Shown: positions 25,819-37,985, counted from the stretch's first letter. The stretch is 64,000 bases of DNA from Engraulis encrasicolus (GCF_034702125.1 NC_085869.1:9604063-9668062), one strand, 5' to 3'. Made by a program: numbers and translations. The notes: a model not told the origin generated them from the sequence alone.

Positions 25819-26155
25819 TGGGTGGATCTACCTTTTTTGACAGCGGGTGTACCAGGGCGCCCTCTCGTGGAATTAAATCATCATGGCACTAATTCCATGA
25901 CGCGCTTACCAATGTCGGCACATGCTTGTGAAATCTCTGCCTCTCGAAGAGAAATCAGATGGTCTTGAGGTAGAGACACAGGTTACCACTTGGTGAATCA
26001 TGGTACAACTCTTAGTTAAATTTGTGATGATTTGGCTTCACTTCCATGTAATAATTCAGTTAATTAGTGCTCACTTTAGGCTATTCATTTTGTGTTTTGG
26101 GACCAAAGTCGTCATTCAGATAGGACCGTTTTAAAATTACTTAACAGCGCCAACC

Positions 26156-26402
26156 CATCCTGCGAGGATTGAACCCAGGTGTTCAATATGTAGCTTTACC
26201 ATGGCGCTCCAACCACAAAGGCCACTCTGTTTCGTGCACTCTCATACATAAAGGACAAGATAAGTTGCTCGCAACGGGTCTGTTTCCACATTAACCATCA
26301 GCAACTAAAGACCTCCTGTGTTTCGGTGCAGTTTCGAACCGGGGACCTCACGAATGGAAGTCAGGCGCGCAACCACTACTCTAACCGTCAAGCAGGCGGC
26401 CC
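26156..26402 (-). repeat. Two tRNA-like modules in tandem (SINE-like)
   Basis: On the minus strand, 26402-26326 reads gacggttagagtagtggttg (A-box-like), then ggttcgaaact (B box). 26230-26156 has a second module with gggttcaatcc as B box. Both have the spacing of tRNA genes but poor cloverleaf stems. They look like tRNA-derived SINE heads rather than functional tRNA genes. Confidence 0.5.
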
Positions 26403-27197
26403 GCAGAATAGTACTGGTTTTATAACCTACGGCATACACTCCTAACTTGGCGGAGATGGAGCATGTGACGACAGGGTGGTTTGTTTCTCTATTTTACTGT
26501 TGTAAGTGGGTTGTGCGACCATAAATATCGATGATGCCACTCTAAGTATGCTGCATTTGAGCATGAAATGCATTTCAGCATGTAGAAAATGAAGCACGTT
26601 CAAGTACACACACATGAATCACATGAGCTATGAACACCAATCACGGCAGATTCCTCACATCATGGAGGAGGTCTTCTGCCCAGCGCAGTAGGTTTCTGCT
26701 ACTGCGTAGCTGCTTGACAAAACTTTTGTTCCCGCGATGGTTCAACGCCATGTGACACGACTGCCGCGCAGAGGTCACTCCCTTCAACTGCGTCGTGAAC
26801 GGCAAATTCTAACCATGATGCTTCACGCGGACACACTGAGCATGCTCGCTGCCTAGCAAATTTTCAACCTCGTCAAAAAGACGCCGTCAAGAACGCCCTT
26901 AAAGACCTCATGACACGTGGAGACGACCCTTTTTAGTTCAGTCTGAAATAACTATTAAATTCTAGTTGAGATGCATCCATATGACAAATATTACTGGTTC
27001 TCCTGTTATTTCCAAAATTTGAACACGCGCAACTAAATTCCACATGCCAGTGGCCCTTCCATAAAATGACGTATGCTCAGGAATGCCGCCACGCCACACC
27101 TCTCTGTTTACACCTGACTGCACGTGCTGTCAACCATCCTGACAGGAATCGATAGAGTGTAGGCCTACGTTCTTTCTCGAATATTTTTTTTAACAAC

Positions 27198-27557
27198 ATG
27201 CCCGAGCGGTGCGTTGCAGGATACTGCTCAAACACCAGGGAGAGCGGTTTCACACTGCATCGCTTTCCAAAAGACCCTGAATTGAACTTGCTGTGGACTC
27301 GCAGAACGAGAACTGATCCCAAAGGAACACCGTGGAAGCCAAGCTCTGTACTGTGTTCTGCACATTTTCTGGATAAATGTTACGACTCGACCCCGGCTCT
27401 GAAGGAGCAACTTGGAATTGATGTTCGTCTGAAGAGGGTTTCGCGGCCCAAATCAGTGCCGAGCATATTCCCTCGGGGGACAAGCTCGAGGGAGGCGAGC
27501 GGCACCGACACCAGCTGCAGGGGGTCTCGTGCTCTGGAGAAAAGGCAGCGGCTGGAG
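27198..27557 (+). CDS. THAP-domain first exon
   Basis: An ATG-initiated exon of 120 codons encodes an N-terminal THAP zinc finger, a C2CH DNA-binding module used by transcription factors and by P-element-like transposases. The ligands are visible: C5, C10, C53 and H56. The invariant W33, the FP after the first strand (F23, P24) and the closing VPSIF (P88) are also present. The rest is a polar linker. The exon ends in phase 0 at a good donor (ctggag|gtaggc). The next exon in phase (28127) has a stop codon, and a later exon is split by a hAT element. The locus therefore makes at most a short THAP-only protein, or is a pseudogene. The motif order is complete, so the domain itself could still fold. 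Confidence 0.85.
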
Positions 27558-28126
27558 GTAGGCTGTACCATCTTATTTTGGACTGCATTCTAATCATGAA
27601 CTCGAGGGAAAGGAAGTGCAAAGAGGTTTGTGTTTTATCACCGCGTAAACCACTTGCTTGGTGAACGGTATGAAGTTGGTGCCAGTTCTGAACACTTCAA
27701 CAAAGCTTGCTACTAAAGTGCTTCAGCCGTGCATCTAAATTAATCTCAGAGAGTGTTTGCAAAAAAGTCAAGTCGCCTTCCTACATTTCAGTTCGCCGCA
27801 GTTACAGTAAAATGATATGTGGTAAATAGTCTACTGTAGGCCTACCAGCTGAAAAGACAATCAATGCAACTCTATGCGACTGCCCCCCCCCCCATCAGCG
27901 TTGTGTCCGTGACTAATGGAGCATGAATTTACTCTACGTGTTGACAAATAGCCTACTCTTGTCAGAAACCCAAACGAACATGCAGTAACCGCTGTTATGT
28001 AATGTCATGTAAATTTGCAACTTCTTTCTGTGTTCAAGAACAATCTGCTGTCATGTTTGTTTTGGGTTTGCAGTAGCGCTTTTTTCTCTCCTATTCACGC
28101 GGCATCATATTTATATAATGTTTCAG
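27558..28126. other. Intron 1 of the THAP locus
   Basis: Donor gtaggc at 27558, acceptor tgtttcag at 28126. No other feature beyond a short C run near 27885. Confidence 0.5.
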
Positions 28127-28213
28127 ATACTCCAGGAATGCCAGTCTGAGTAGGCCTATGTTGCTGCAGAGGAAAGAGATGGCTTCACTGCTGACGGGGT
28201 CCCATCAATTGAT
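28127..28213 (+). pseudogene. THAP-locus exon 2 with an in-frame TAG
   Basis: 87 bp between a good acceptor (atgtttcag|) and a donor (attgat|gtaagt), phase 0 at both ends. The frame reads ILQECQSE, stop, then AYVAAEERDGFTADGVPSID. The stop codon is the TAG of an octamer TAGGCCTA (28151), a motif greatly over-represented in this window. If the splicing is right, the THAP protein ends after about 128 residues. Confidence 0.45.
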
Positions 28214-28778
28214 GTAAGTTTTGGTAAAGTGTGTAGGTCAACTAAGTTAGGCTACTAATTATAGATCACATTTGACTACACACCACACTCTCAGACCTTA
28301 CACTGGTTGGGTTTAGTACACTGTACATGGGTCTACTTTTTGCTCAGATAGGTTCTTTGTGTTGGGAAAGAAACCTTTTTTCAATTATTATTTTATTTTT
28401 CCTTTTACACATACACACACATTTTATATGTGCTCATATTCATGTTCTTATTTATTCATGTGAACTCAACAAAAGATCAGCACTGTGACTTTTGCATACA
28501 AGCATGTCTGAGGCGACCAACAAGGACTGTGACTATGCAGTTCTAAGGAAGTGTAGCCTACATTTTATATGTCTCTACACATATATTGGTACATACACAC
28601 CCCACATTATTTCATCCCTGCATTGCCCCAGGTGTGTGTGTGTGTGTGTGTGTGTGTGCCAGATGTACATTACATTCACTATTTATTGATTCATCTACAC
28701 ATGTTTACTCAGGTGTCAAGAAGAAGTTGCAGAGCCTTGGTCAAACCAGAGGTTGCCAGGATGTCAAACCCTGGGTGG

Positions 28779-31036
28779 CAGGGACGTGCACAGGAATTTC
28801 AAAGGGCAGTTGCTCTAACCTGAAGAAAGGGCAACACCCCCCCCCCCCCCCCCCCCCCCCCCACAAAAAAAAAAAACCCATCAACAATGAGCGGCCTTCA
28901 GAATTTTTAGGAAACTGCACCATGGGTATTATTATTTTTAGTAGTAGTAGTAGAAGTAGTATATTATTGTCATAATTATTAATATCTTTTATTGTATAGT
29001 ATCCTGAATATGCGTACCATATGATATGACATGCTAGTTTTTAAACATGTAGGCCTACCTATTAATCATATCAGAGATGATCAGCCTTATGCCCACCTGC
29101 CCTAAATGTCTCCTGATCCACATTTCTTCATGTGTGGTATGTGGCTGCCCCTAAATTAAATGAAATTATGAGAAAAAGCCTTGATAGTTTTTAAACCTGT
29201 ATCAGTCACAGAGATTATCAGTCTTATGCCTACCTGCCCTATGTGCAGAGGTCTGTGGCTCTGAGTCATCCTCATCTTAAATGAAATGAAATGATGAGTA
29301 AATTAATAGACTAAATATGAGGATGCTTAATCAATTAACCCACTGTCATCTTTATAATCCTTGTAGCAGCCAAAGTAGACTTTAAGTTATAATAAATAGA
29401 AATAGTTAAAAATTGTCAAAAAAATCATTTAATTTGAATTTGAAATTTAATTAATAGGCATATTCCATGATTAAAATGATGAATATTATATAGGAAAGCT
29501 AAAACAATAAGAATTCACAGGTTTAGGTCATTTGTTGGGTCTTTTGTAGCCTATATTAAAAATGTGTACTGTCGCTTTAAGAAAGGACGAGCCGGCTTTC
29601 ATTTCAGATCGCAAAGAACCGTGGCGTGGGAGCACCAGTTCTTATATGTTGCTCTGAAGCTCCGAGCTTCTCGCAGACTTTATAACCTTTTATTTTCATT
29701 ACAGATATTTTAGTTAGTTCATGCACATTTTGTAGCCCTATGTCTTGAGAAGAACAGTAAACGTCAGTTATCACGTGGAGTGCATTTATTTCAATTACAT
29801 GGACATTGACAGTGGAAACAGTAGCCTATCTTTGGGTCGGAGAATAGGCTATATCAGCGTAAGAAAACGCACTTTCCTAGCGGTCACCAAGATCAAACCT
29901 CTACAATCCTGAAAAAGATTCTCTGCCTCACCTGCACCTGTTCATTTTTTTTCGCAGCCAACTCTGCAGAGATGTGCTTCCTTTAGCTAGCCTACCCCCT
30001 TAAGTTCTCTCTTGCTTGATAAAACGACATGTCATGCATGTTTCTTAGTTGGGTTAGCCTTCCACAAAACAACCTGAGCCATGTAAAACGTTGACTGCAA
30101 GCAAGCTAGCTGGCTGTCGTATTCCCCCAATATCTGAACGTGGCACACCCCGGCTGTCAGATCATTTAGGATCAAACGTCCTAAACTCGAGATCGGCTTT
30201 AAGAGACATTAATTGTGATCATGTAGCCTAGTTTAATACTGTGTAGTCTGCTGTGTCTCCAGCTCACCTCAGGCCGGCAGGGCAGTCGCTCTAGTCCCAC
30301 GACATATTCGACATATTTTGCGTCTCTGCCCTGGTCGACTCGCATGCATGCTTGTTCCCCCCTCCCTCCCATGTAGAGCTGCGCGTGCCCCCCGCATCGC
30401 GCATATGCTGCCCCTCCCTTTGCCTATCTCTCGAGGTGCAGGTGAATCTGAATTTGAAAACTTAATTTAGGAAGCTTCAATCAAAAATACGAATTGCAAA
30501 GCAAATCAGTTGAAACATGAAATCGTATTACTTATTACTATTTTTCCGAGGCATATCTACAGCTGGCTGTCGGGTTTTTTGCTACCTAAACGTGGCGCTG
30601 GCTGGCTGTCAGATGTATGATAACTAAAAGTTCTAAACTCAACATTGTAATAGAGAGGTTGATTGTGAGCATATTTTGTACCCTAATATGTAGACTGTGT
30701 GTAGGGCTCTAGCCGACACCCAGGCATCTTCAAAATCTTTTGTGTGTCTTATAGGCGCTCAAGAGCCTGTCGCGTGCCTTCTCCCTCCCCACCGGAGTTG
30801 TTGCGTAGCCTACCTCACATCGTTCTCGACGGGTCTGAGGAATTTGTATGACCTTAAGTCTTTATTGTACAAAACTTCAATCAAAATTATGAATTATAAA
30901 GAAATCAAATGATATTGAAATATGAAATTATAATTGCCATATTATTTTCCCCTCCCTTGGAAGGGCAATATCAGCCAATGTGGGCAAAAGGGCCGTTGCT
31001 CGGGCACCGTGGGCAACTATGCTCTGCACGTGCCTG
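28779..31036. mobile_element. hAT-type element (2.26 kb) inserted in a coding exon
   Basis: The exact 8-bp duplication ctgggtgg lies at 28771-28778 and 31037-31044. The ends CAGGGACGTGCACAGG and its counterpart gctctgcacgtgcctg are inverted repeats. The interior has a 26-base C run (28837-28862) and no transposase frame. Confidence 0.9.
28837..28862. repeat. 26-base poly-C run
   Basis: Uninterrupted C run followed by an A run; length is probably unstable and may be mis-assembled. Confidence 0.95.
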
Positions 31037-31610
31037 CTGGGTGGGAAGTATAATAAACCATCTGTACTGGGCTGTGGTCTCGACGCCTCCTGACAATATT
31101 CAACTTGTGGTGGACAAATGGACATCAGTTATGGATCACATCCACAACAGGCATACCGGATTCGAGGGACTGTTCTCTTCTTGTGCACACAGAGTCTTGG
31201 AAGGCAGGGAACAGCCTGTGTCACTTTTCATACAAAGGGATGGAGAGCAGGTAATCATACAGAAATATTCAGTGAAACATACTTTTAGGACATTACATTA
31301 TACTTGGTAGACTCTTTTATCCAAAGCTGCTTTCAATCAAGGACTTAGCTACCGCTTGCAACATTCCCAGTGCACAAAAAATGTACAGAGCAATGATTGT
31401 AAATGTCTCAGGACTTGCACTTTTGTTTGTTTCAAAAGACATTAGCACAGGGTAAGGAAGAGTAGTAGTATGTCTCAGATAGACTGGGGCCATTTCTGAA
31501 GTGACTATAGAAAGTTCATAGCAGATAAGATTAGGTTTTTGAGATGTACTAGTGTGCTATATCTATTGTAGGATTAATTTGAACCTTGTCCCCATATTCC
31601 TCTGCAACAG

Positions 31611-31796
31611 CTGAGGCGGATGGTGGAGGCCATGTGTCGAGTTGAGGACTACAGCTGTGATGACTTTGACATTCCAGACCTATCCCCTGTTCCAGAGCCA
31701 CTGAGTGCATCATGTGAAAAGCCGGATAAGAGGGCAGCAGTCAGTACACACACACACACAACACGCTTTAGCGCCACAAACAACCCTTCAATATAG
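31611..31796 (+). CDS. Possible last exon of the THAP locus
   Basis: After acceptor tctgcaacag (31610) a phase-0 frame reads LRRMVEAMCRVEDYSCDDFD and DIPDLSPVPEPLSA, then a threonine/histidine stretch from a short CA repeat, with a stop at 31794-31796. Its phase fits the donor at 31250. The acidic, proline-containing sequence is protein-like but matches no family I know. Confidence 0.35.
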   Translation: MRRMVEAMCRVEDYSCDDFDIPDLSPVPEPLSASCEKPDKRAAVSTHTHTTRFSATNNPSI

Positions 31797-32559
31797 ACAT
31801 TACCAAAAGTTTGATGCCGGTAATTCCAAAACCACAGTACAGGGTGTGTTGGAAGGACACCTTTTTCTCTCTTTTTTTCACACTTATGCATACAAATGGT
31901 TCCAACTCAGGTGACTTATCTGAGTAAAAAGTAGACCAATGTACTTGTCGTATGTTCAGCTGATTCTCCACTGGTTGGATTGAGTTTGCGGTGATAGTAT
32001 GTGTAGCTCTGCTCCAGCAGGGGGCACCAAAGCTACACACTCACCATCTGTTGTGAACCAGGCCAGGGCCTCGTTAGGTTTTTAGTGTTTTTTTTTAGTA
32101 ATGACAGTCTCACTGTACATAAGGTACAATGGCATACATGGTGTTACAGTTATGTATTATGTGCTACTGTTGTAATTACACCACAAATGTACTCATACTT
32201 TTGTTTAAAATTGGACAGAGCTGAACTGCATGTAATAAACACATTTATTTTCATATTTTCTGTGAGTGCATTGATCTACTGTGTTGGGAACCACCTGCTC
32301 CATCCTCTCCTTGGGGTTCTGAAAAAGGTTATTACAGGGTGTGTAATATTAGCTTTAGTCATTTGAGATGGAGAGACCTTGAGGTGATATTTTGAATATC
32401 CCACCCACTCATTTCATGTCTGTGTTGCTACAGTGCCACCCAATACCCATGTGGGCTTTCATTGTATTGTCCCAGAAGTACTGCACAACATCTGGGACAC
32501 CACATGATAAAGAATACTAGATAAGCTTCCATGGTGAAGGTGTAAGTTGTCAGTTTGCT
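31797..32559. other. Unassigned stretch
   Basis: AT-rich; a 93-codon frame at 32085-32366 has no recognised homology. Confidence 0.45.
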
Positions 32560-34290
32560 AGCAAAAATGCCCAAGTAATTTTATGGGGCAAAATTAGATT
32601 TTTCCATACCCTATCCCCGTCATTTCTGTCTTCCTGCCTCAGTCATTGGTCAATCACAACTCCCAAAAGTTAAAAAAACAGTACCTATCAAAACTGCCAA
32701 GTTATATGGCGAAAAAGCTCAAATGAATGATTAGGGACAGAGCTATAAGGAGGACAATTAGGGCATTTGCAACTAGTCCAAGGGCCCTCCTTTAGGTAAT
32801 GGGGGCCCTAACGGGCTGTATGTGGGGGCCCTGGCGGGCTGCATGTGGGCCCTATCTATTTGCCCTAGCGCCCTGTGTGCAATTGTTCCACCACTTTGAA
32901 TGTCTTAGTCCGCTTGACTTAGACATTGACACACACAATATCGCAGAGGCCGTTCGTTTACATCTGTTTAGGGTTTTTATTAATACATTTCAGTAAATCA
33001 AAAGTGATGGCCATGTGTTTTAATTTAATCTCCAAGTTTCACTGTCTGAGTGATCATATTTTTGATGTTTTAATACAAAGTTTGAGTCTTAAAATAAAAT
33101 GGTGATATGATGAAACTTTGAAACATTTCTATATTATATTGCATTTTTCTTATGTTACTTTTGTGTTCAAAGCTGAAATTGGTGATGGATTGCTTTTCAG
33201 TGAAGGTTTGATTTATCTTTTGTGGATAAGCACAATATATTCAATTGAGAAGATCTCACCCCTATTGCAGTCAAGATGGCATTCTTCAAAGAAACTGTTT
33301 ACTCAATATGCTCATCAGAGTGATAAGCACATGATTGGTATAAAACCTGTGCAGTGTAGCAATTCCATGCCCTGGGCACCACAGTTATGGTTGTGGATTA
33401 GGGCGGGCCACCGTTCTACGATCAGATCATCTCGGTCATGGAGGTGTTTGGTGGGTGGGACTGCCTTATGCTCATGTTGAAGAGCAAAGGTTCACCAGAG
33501 ATGGTGTACAGAGGGAGGAGACAATTTGTAAGGGAGGTACCCTGACCAATTAACTGTTCCACCCCTCTACCTACCATGACTGTGATGGCCTGAGCATGGC
33601 ATGAGGCCACTGATGCTGAGATATTCAATGTACATTGCTTGAGACATTTTCAATGAATGCATCTGGTATGGAAGAACATGGCAATAGGATATATGTCAAG
33701 TCATAATATTATAAAATTGTCTGAACAGTAACTCTCATCATATTTATTATGACATGAAGTGAACTGATAAGCAAAGAACTGAGTTGTAAAAGTAAGCTTG
33801 TAGGAGCAGGTAGGGATTATAAGTCTAAGCAGGATGGGAATGGTTGATGCAGTCAAGACTATTACAATTTGTACAAGATTGTTCCAATGGTTCATCACTT
33901 TATTTCAGGATTTCGTCTCTGGAATAACACTAAAAGAAAAATGTTCAACTGTTTGTTTCCTAAGAAGTTGACTTGTCTCTTCTCAAAAAGTAATAGATAA
34001 AATAAATCCAATACATTTACATCTTAGGTGATGCTGCTGCTGGTGGTGGTGGTGGTGTGTGTGTGTGTGTGTGTGTGTGGGGGGGGTGGGGGTCCTCAAA
34101 TGTGGTCTTTGCCCAGGACCTCAGATTTCCTAAAACCGCCACTGCTGAAGTTGTATGTTTGGTGTCACCTAGGCCAAGGGGCGTGGGGTCTCGAAACTGT
34201 TCTTTGCCTAGTACCTCAGACTTCCTAAAACCGCCACTGGTGAGGTTGTATTTGGCGCCCCCTAGGGCTATTTGTTGTACGCTGTTGTGA
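32560..34290. mobile_element. Family G, degenerate copy 3
   Basis: It contains in order the same internal landmarks as copies 1 and 2: cagagctataaggaggacaa, gggccctcctttaggtaatg, the ggtcatgg / catgactgtgatgg segment (33430-33600) and the cctaaaaccgccactg end (34125 and, duplicated, 34225). The terminal inverted repeats are eroded. Confidence 0.6.
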
Positions 34291-34383
34291 GTTGCAAAAT
34301 GAAGACAAATTCATGTGAAGCTACAGGTAACATGTATTGACATTCATTGTCATTTATTTATCAACACTTGTGCATGAGCAACA

Positions 34384-35581
34384 TCACGGGCTGTTGTCCT
34401 GGAACCCCCTGTAATCTGTAGAGGGAAAAGTTATCCGGATGGACCACACCACAAAGGAAGGTAAGGGGACCTTGGCGTGTATTCCCAGGTAGTCATAGCT
34501 AGATCTAAGAAATTGTCTATATGCAGTGTATCTCTTCCACCTAAAAGTTGAAAGATGATCAGAAGAGAGAAAAAACAGATGAGTTTTAGATGTAGGCCTG
34601 CACGACAAGTTTACATCATTGATATGAAATCATACGGTTCCTACTATTCCATACAAATGGTTTTACAATATGACTAGGCTACTCACTCGTTCCCTCTACG
34701 TCCCCGTAGTCTTGCCGGTAGTGGAGAACGTGCTCGTTCAGACAAACGGGCTGAAAGCCAGAATGTTCTGTTACGCAGCGAATGTGTCCCGCTCCTCTTC
34801 TCTCCTGGCGCAAACTTTGGGCTGCTCACGGCAGCACACAGAGTCCTTTACTGTTTGCATCGGCGCACACCTCCCACAAAAACACCTAGAATGCGACAGA
34901 TAAAGGCACGAATGTTGGAAATAATCACAGAACTTCACAAAGTTTCAATGTCGAGTGTTGATTCGCGTAAAAGTCCGGAGTAGCCTATTCGCGGAAGGAA
35001 AGGCACTGGAGCCAAGCCATGGCGCAGGGCAAACTGCGTAATTGGTCTGAAGGCCTTGGTGTTCCTTTATAAAAACAAATAATAATATAGGCCTAACTAC
35101 ATAAAGATGAAGACAATGAGGCACTGAGACGTAAAATCATTTTGCGATCGGTACAGTCCCCTACCTATGGCTATTAGGCTACTTTTGGGATGTGATAAGT
35201 AGACTGCACACAAATGCTCGGTGGTACAAACAAACGATACAACAAAGTAGGCCTACACTATCTTACGGAGTCTACTCTCCGTTCATTGTCAGGAAAATGC
35301 ATAAGAAGGTAGTTACCATTCCACGCGCTGTAGCCTGCCAACATCTCTTGGCATCCCGCCGTCTGTCACAGCAGCACCACCGACAGCGCCTTCTGCTTCG
35401 CCATCCGAAATTTCGGAGCCTCGTCGCTCCATCTCATCCAGATACGGCTCGTAGCCTATCTGTAGGGCATAATGCCTCCACCACTATCTTCCAGTATCGG
35501 GTCGGACTCTTCTACTTTCAAAAATGTGTCAGGCTCCGAGTATGCGTCAGATGAGTTGTCTAGAGCCACTACGAAATCCAT
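34384..35581 (-). pseudogene. P2X7 C-terminal-like zinc-binding protein, three-exon pseudogene
   Basis: Read on the minus strand. Exon 1 (35581-35317) starts MDFVVALDNSSDA, reaches GIMPYR, hits a TAG, then continues one frame over as YEPYLDEMERRGSEISDG and ends RVEW at a gtaact donor. Five extra bases (ggcta, about 35446) explain the break. Exon 2 (34885-34687) follows an acceptor and reads CFCGRCAPMQTVKDSVCCRE, completing the W-C-x-C-x2-C ... CC pattern of the cysteine-rich C-terminal (ballast-like) domain of P2X7. After ERDTFA it shifts frame and resumes CVTEHSGFQPVCLN. Exon 3 (34540-34384) reads RWKRYTAYRQFL, then YLG and the closing ITFPSTDYRGF, ending in TGA. The exon 2-3 junction is out of phase. 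Many fish carry such stand-alone domains without the ion-channel part; this copy is broken in at least two places. Confidence 0.8.
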
Positions 35582-35828
35582 GTTAGTTGTGACAGGTAAT
35601 CCTGACAGGCGTCAAGACAGTCCTGATAGACCTGTAGATTCCTGAGTGTGCGTCATCGGTCACGTGACGGACTTGTGGGAAGCGCGCAAGCAGATGTCAA
35701 AAATCTCGCTGTTCAAAGGCCATAAAACATCATGCTTTCTTTCATAATGATCAAAGCCAACTTCAAGTGACTATGTTTTATGCTTACTTTCAATGTGTTT
35801 GTGTATATTACAATATTTCCCAAGTGTC

Positions 35829-36247
35829 ATATCGTCGGCTTGCTACCAAAACCGCCTAAGTCCGAATTTGGTCGAAATGAGATTTTTGCATAAACTTACT
35901 CCCCTATCACAGCTGCATCACCCTGCCTTTCTGCCAGGGCCATTGATCAATCACAACAGTCACCAGAGTCAAAAATCTGTATGTATAAAGTCACACACTG
36001 CCCATGAGAAAATGAATGACCAGGGACGTAGCTATAGGGAGGACAAGGAGGGCATTTGCCTGTAGGCCTAGGGCCCTCCTGCAGGTGGCAGGGGTAGGGG
36101 CCCTATTATGATCTTGGCAGGTGATATGGGGGCCCTATCTATTAATCCTGGGGCTCTGTGCACAATTGTTCTGCCAATGTGAATGACTTGGGTAACTTGA
36201 CTTAGCAGATGTAAATAAACTGTTTCTTGCATCAAAAATGGCTAAGA

Positions 36248-36282
<35 letters not shown>

Positions 36283-37650
36283 CCATGTTTCAAAACTTCA
36301 TCCTTAGACATCTGTTACCACACAATGGCTGTAACCTTACATTAATTTATTATTGTAGCCTTAGAACGAATTGAGCTATTCTTAATCATGTGCTTTATTT
36401 GATGTTATCACAGAGTTATAGAAGGCTGCCATAGACTACATCTTTTTATGACAATCCGCTATTTCCCATAATTTATCTAATGTTTTAAAATGTAGATTTC
36501 AAATAGCATTGAGTTGATGTCACTAGTGCAATACATTAATTCATGCACAGTAGGATAACCATCTCCAATGTGTAAAGGATCCAGTAGTGCTTCTATACCA
36601 TACTCTGAATGCCACGGTCATGGTGTTGAAGTGGGCGGGGCACAGTTCTATGACCAGGTTACCTCGGTCATGGGCAAGGTTGGGAGGGTGGGGCAGTTCT
36701 ATGAGCATGGAAAATAGCAGAAGTTAATCGAAGATGATAAACAAGGAGGAGACAGTTCGTGAGGAGGTACAAGGACCAAAAGAAGTGCCCCACCCCTTCA
36801 TCCTCCTCCATGACTGATGGGACCTCAACATGGAGATTGGAGGCCACTGCATGGCTTACTCTGTGTGGCACTGCAATCTGGATCTGTCCTGATATGAGAA
36901 ATGAACGTATTACTACTGTGGCAATTGCTCTGGCACAATGACAAAAAGAGTTTTACTTTGGATGAGAATGTGAATAATATTTCATTGAAAGCTAATATGA
37001 CTGAAAGTGCTAGAAAGTAAAAGCAAACTGTGAAAATTTGTTGGTAAACATGAGATTTACCAACATGCTTCGATTATTCACCATTTCCAGGATTTAAGTT
37101 TTTTTCCACTATTTTGAGTGATTACTTTTTGGGAGTGCACGCACCAAGCAATACAAGGGTGTTAAGTGCAGATGCAGACGCAGACGCCGACCTTTGTTGG
37201 TCCTTTGTCATTCAGGATTAAAGTTTGGAATAAAAATAAAAAAGAATAGTATAACTATCAAAATAATGTGCAGTGCATTGTTATTGTGCTGCATCAAATC
37301 TTTTTTTAAGTGTTTTGTTTTCCTTAGGAGCCATTTCATGTTTGACTTGCAGCTTCACTCAAAATAAATAAAGAAAATAAATTAACATCTTAGACAGGTA
37401 CTGTTTGTAGTGGAACAATGACACAGAAAGGATGACAGGATGATGCAGATGTGGTAGGGGAGTAAAGTTCTGCAAAAATCTCCTTTGATCAAAATTATTA
37501 GGGGGGACTCACAATTGCTCTTTGCCCAGGGTCTCAGATTTCCTAGAACCGCCACTGATGTTTGGCGCCCCCTTTGGTGCCTAGTTTTTCCCTGTTTTCC
37601 GAAAACCCCAAAATCGGACTTAGGCGGTTTTGGTAGCAAGCCGACGATAT
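35829..37650. mobile_element. Family G composite repeat, copy 2
   Basis: The same ~40-bp terminal inverted repeat as copy 1 starts at 35829 and ends at 37650. A (CT)n tract lies at 36252-36281, plus an extra insertion near 37100-37210 absent from copy 1. Its right end abuts the R2 element directly and replaces R2's left terminal repeat. Confidence 0.85.
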
Positions 37651-37948
37651 GGTCTTTAATGCCCCTCGAAATTTTCGGATTTCTCAGAGCCTCAGAATCG
37701 TAGTCCGCCATCTTAGTGGAGACTCCCGTAATTACGTAATGACGTCATGCACCGATGGGTTTTAAAATATATATTTTTTTTGCAACACTGGTTCACTAGT
37801 TAAGTTGGACCAGGCCATGTGTAACGTCTTTAGAACAATAGCTCTAGTATAAATTAATGTTCTAGAAAAGTCTCGCTCTCAAGTGGCTCGTTATTTTCAC
37901 AGCTGCAATGTGCTGTGCCGTGTTGTTGCTAGGTTACCTTCAGCGTCC

Positions 37949-37950
<2 letters not shown>

Positions 37951-37984
<34 letters not shown>
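37951..37984. repeat. 34-base poly-G run
   Basis: The equivalent run in R1 (4752-4769) has 18 G. Candidate G-quadruplex and unstable tract. Confidence 0.95.

Positions 37985-37985
<1 letters not shown>

Larger units (their letters stand above)
28713..31250 (+). pseudogene. Later THAP-locus exon split by a hAT element
   Basis: The coding sequence enters after an acceptor at 28712 (VKKKLQSLGQTR...) and reads to DVKPWV at 28778. There the hAT element begins. After the second target copy it resumes in the same frame at 31045 (SIINHLYWAVVS, then DHIHNRHTG and SSCAH) and ends at a donor (gagcag|gtaatc) at 31250. The blocks NHLYW, a zinc-type H-x3-H and C-x-H resemble the C-terminal domain of a repetitive fish protein family that pairs a THAP domain with a transposase-like core. 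The core itself (expected upstream) is missing here. Removing the element and one target copy leaves the frame intact, so the insertion came after the sequence was already coding. Confidence 0.65.

Noticed and set aside
27250..27621. 123-codon minus-strand frame opposite the THAP exon
   Set aside because: Antisense shadow of the THAP exon; the plus strand has the zinc-ligand pattern and splice donor.
29560..29720. Promoter-like GC-richer segment with cgctttaagaaa
   Set aside because: It lies within the hAT element at 28779-31036 and no exon or transcript feature follows it.
36600..36900. Possible regulatory repeat of ggtcatgg/ccatgac half-sites
   Set aside because: The half-sites are shared by all family G and M copies and match the SINE body, so common ancestry explains them.
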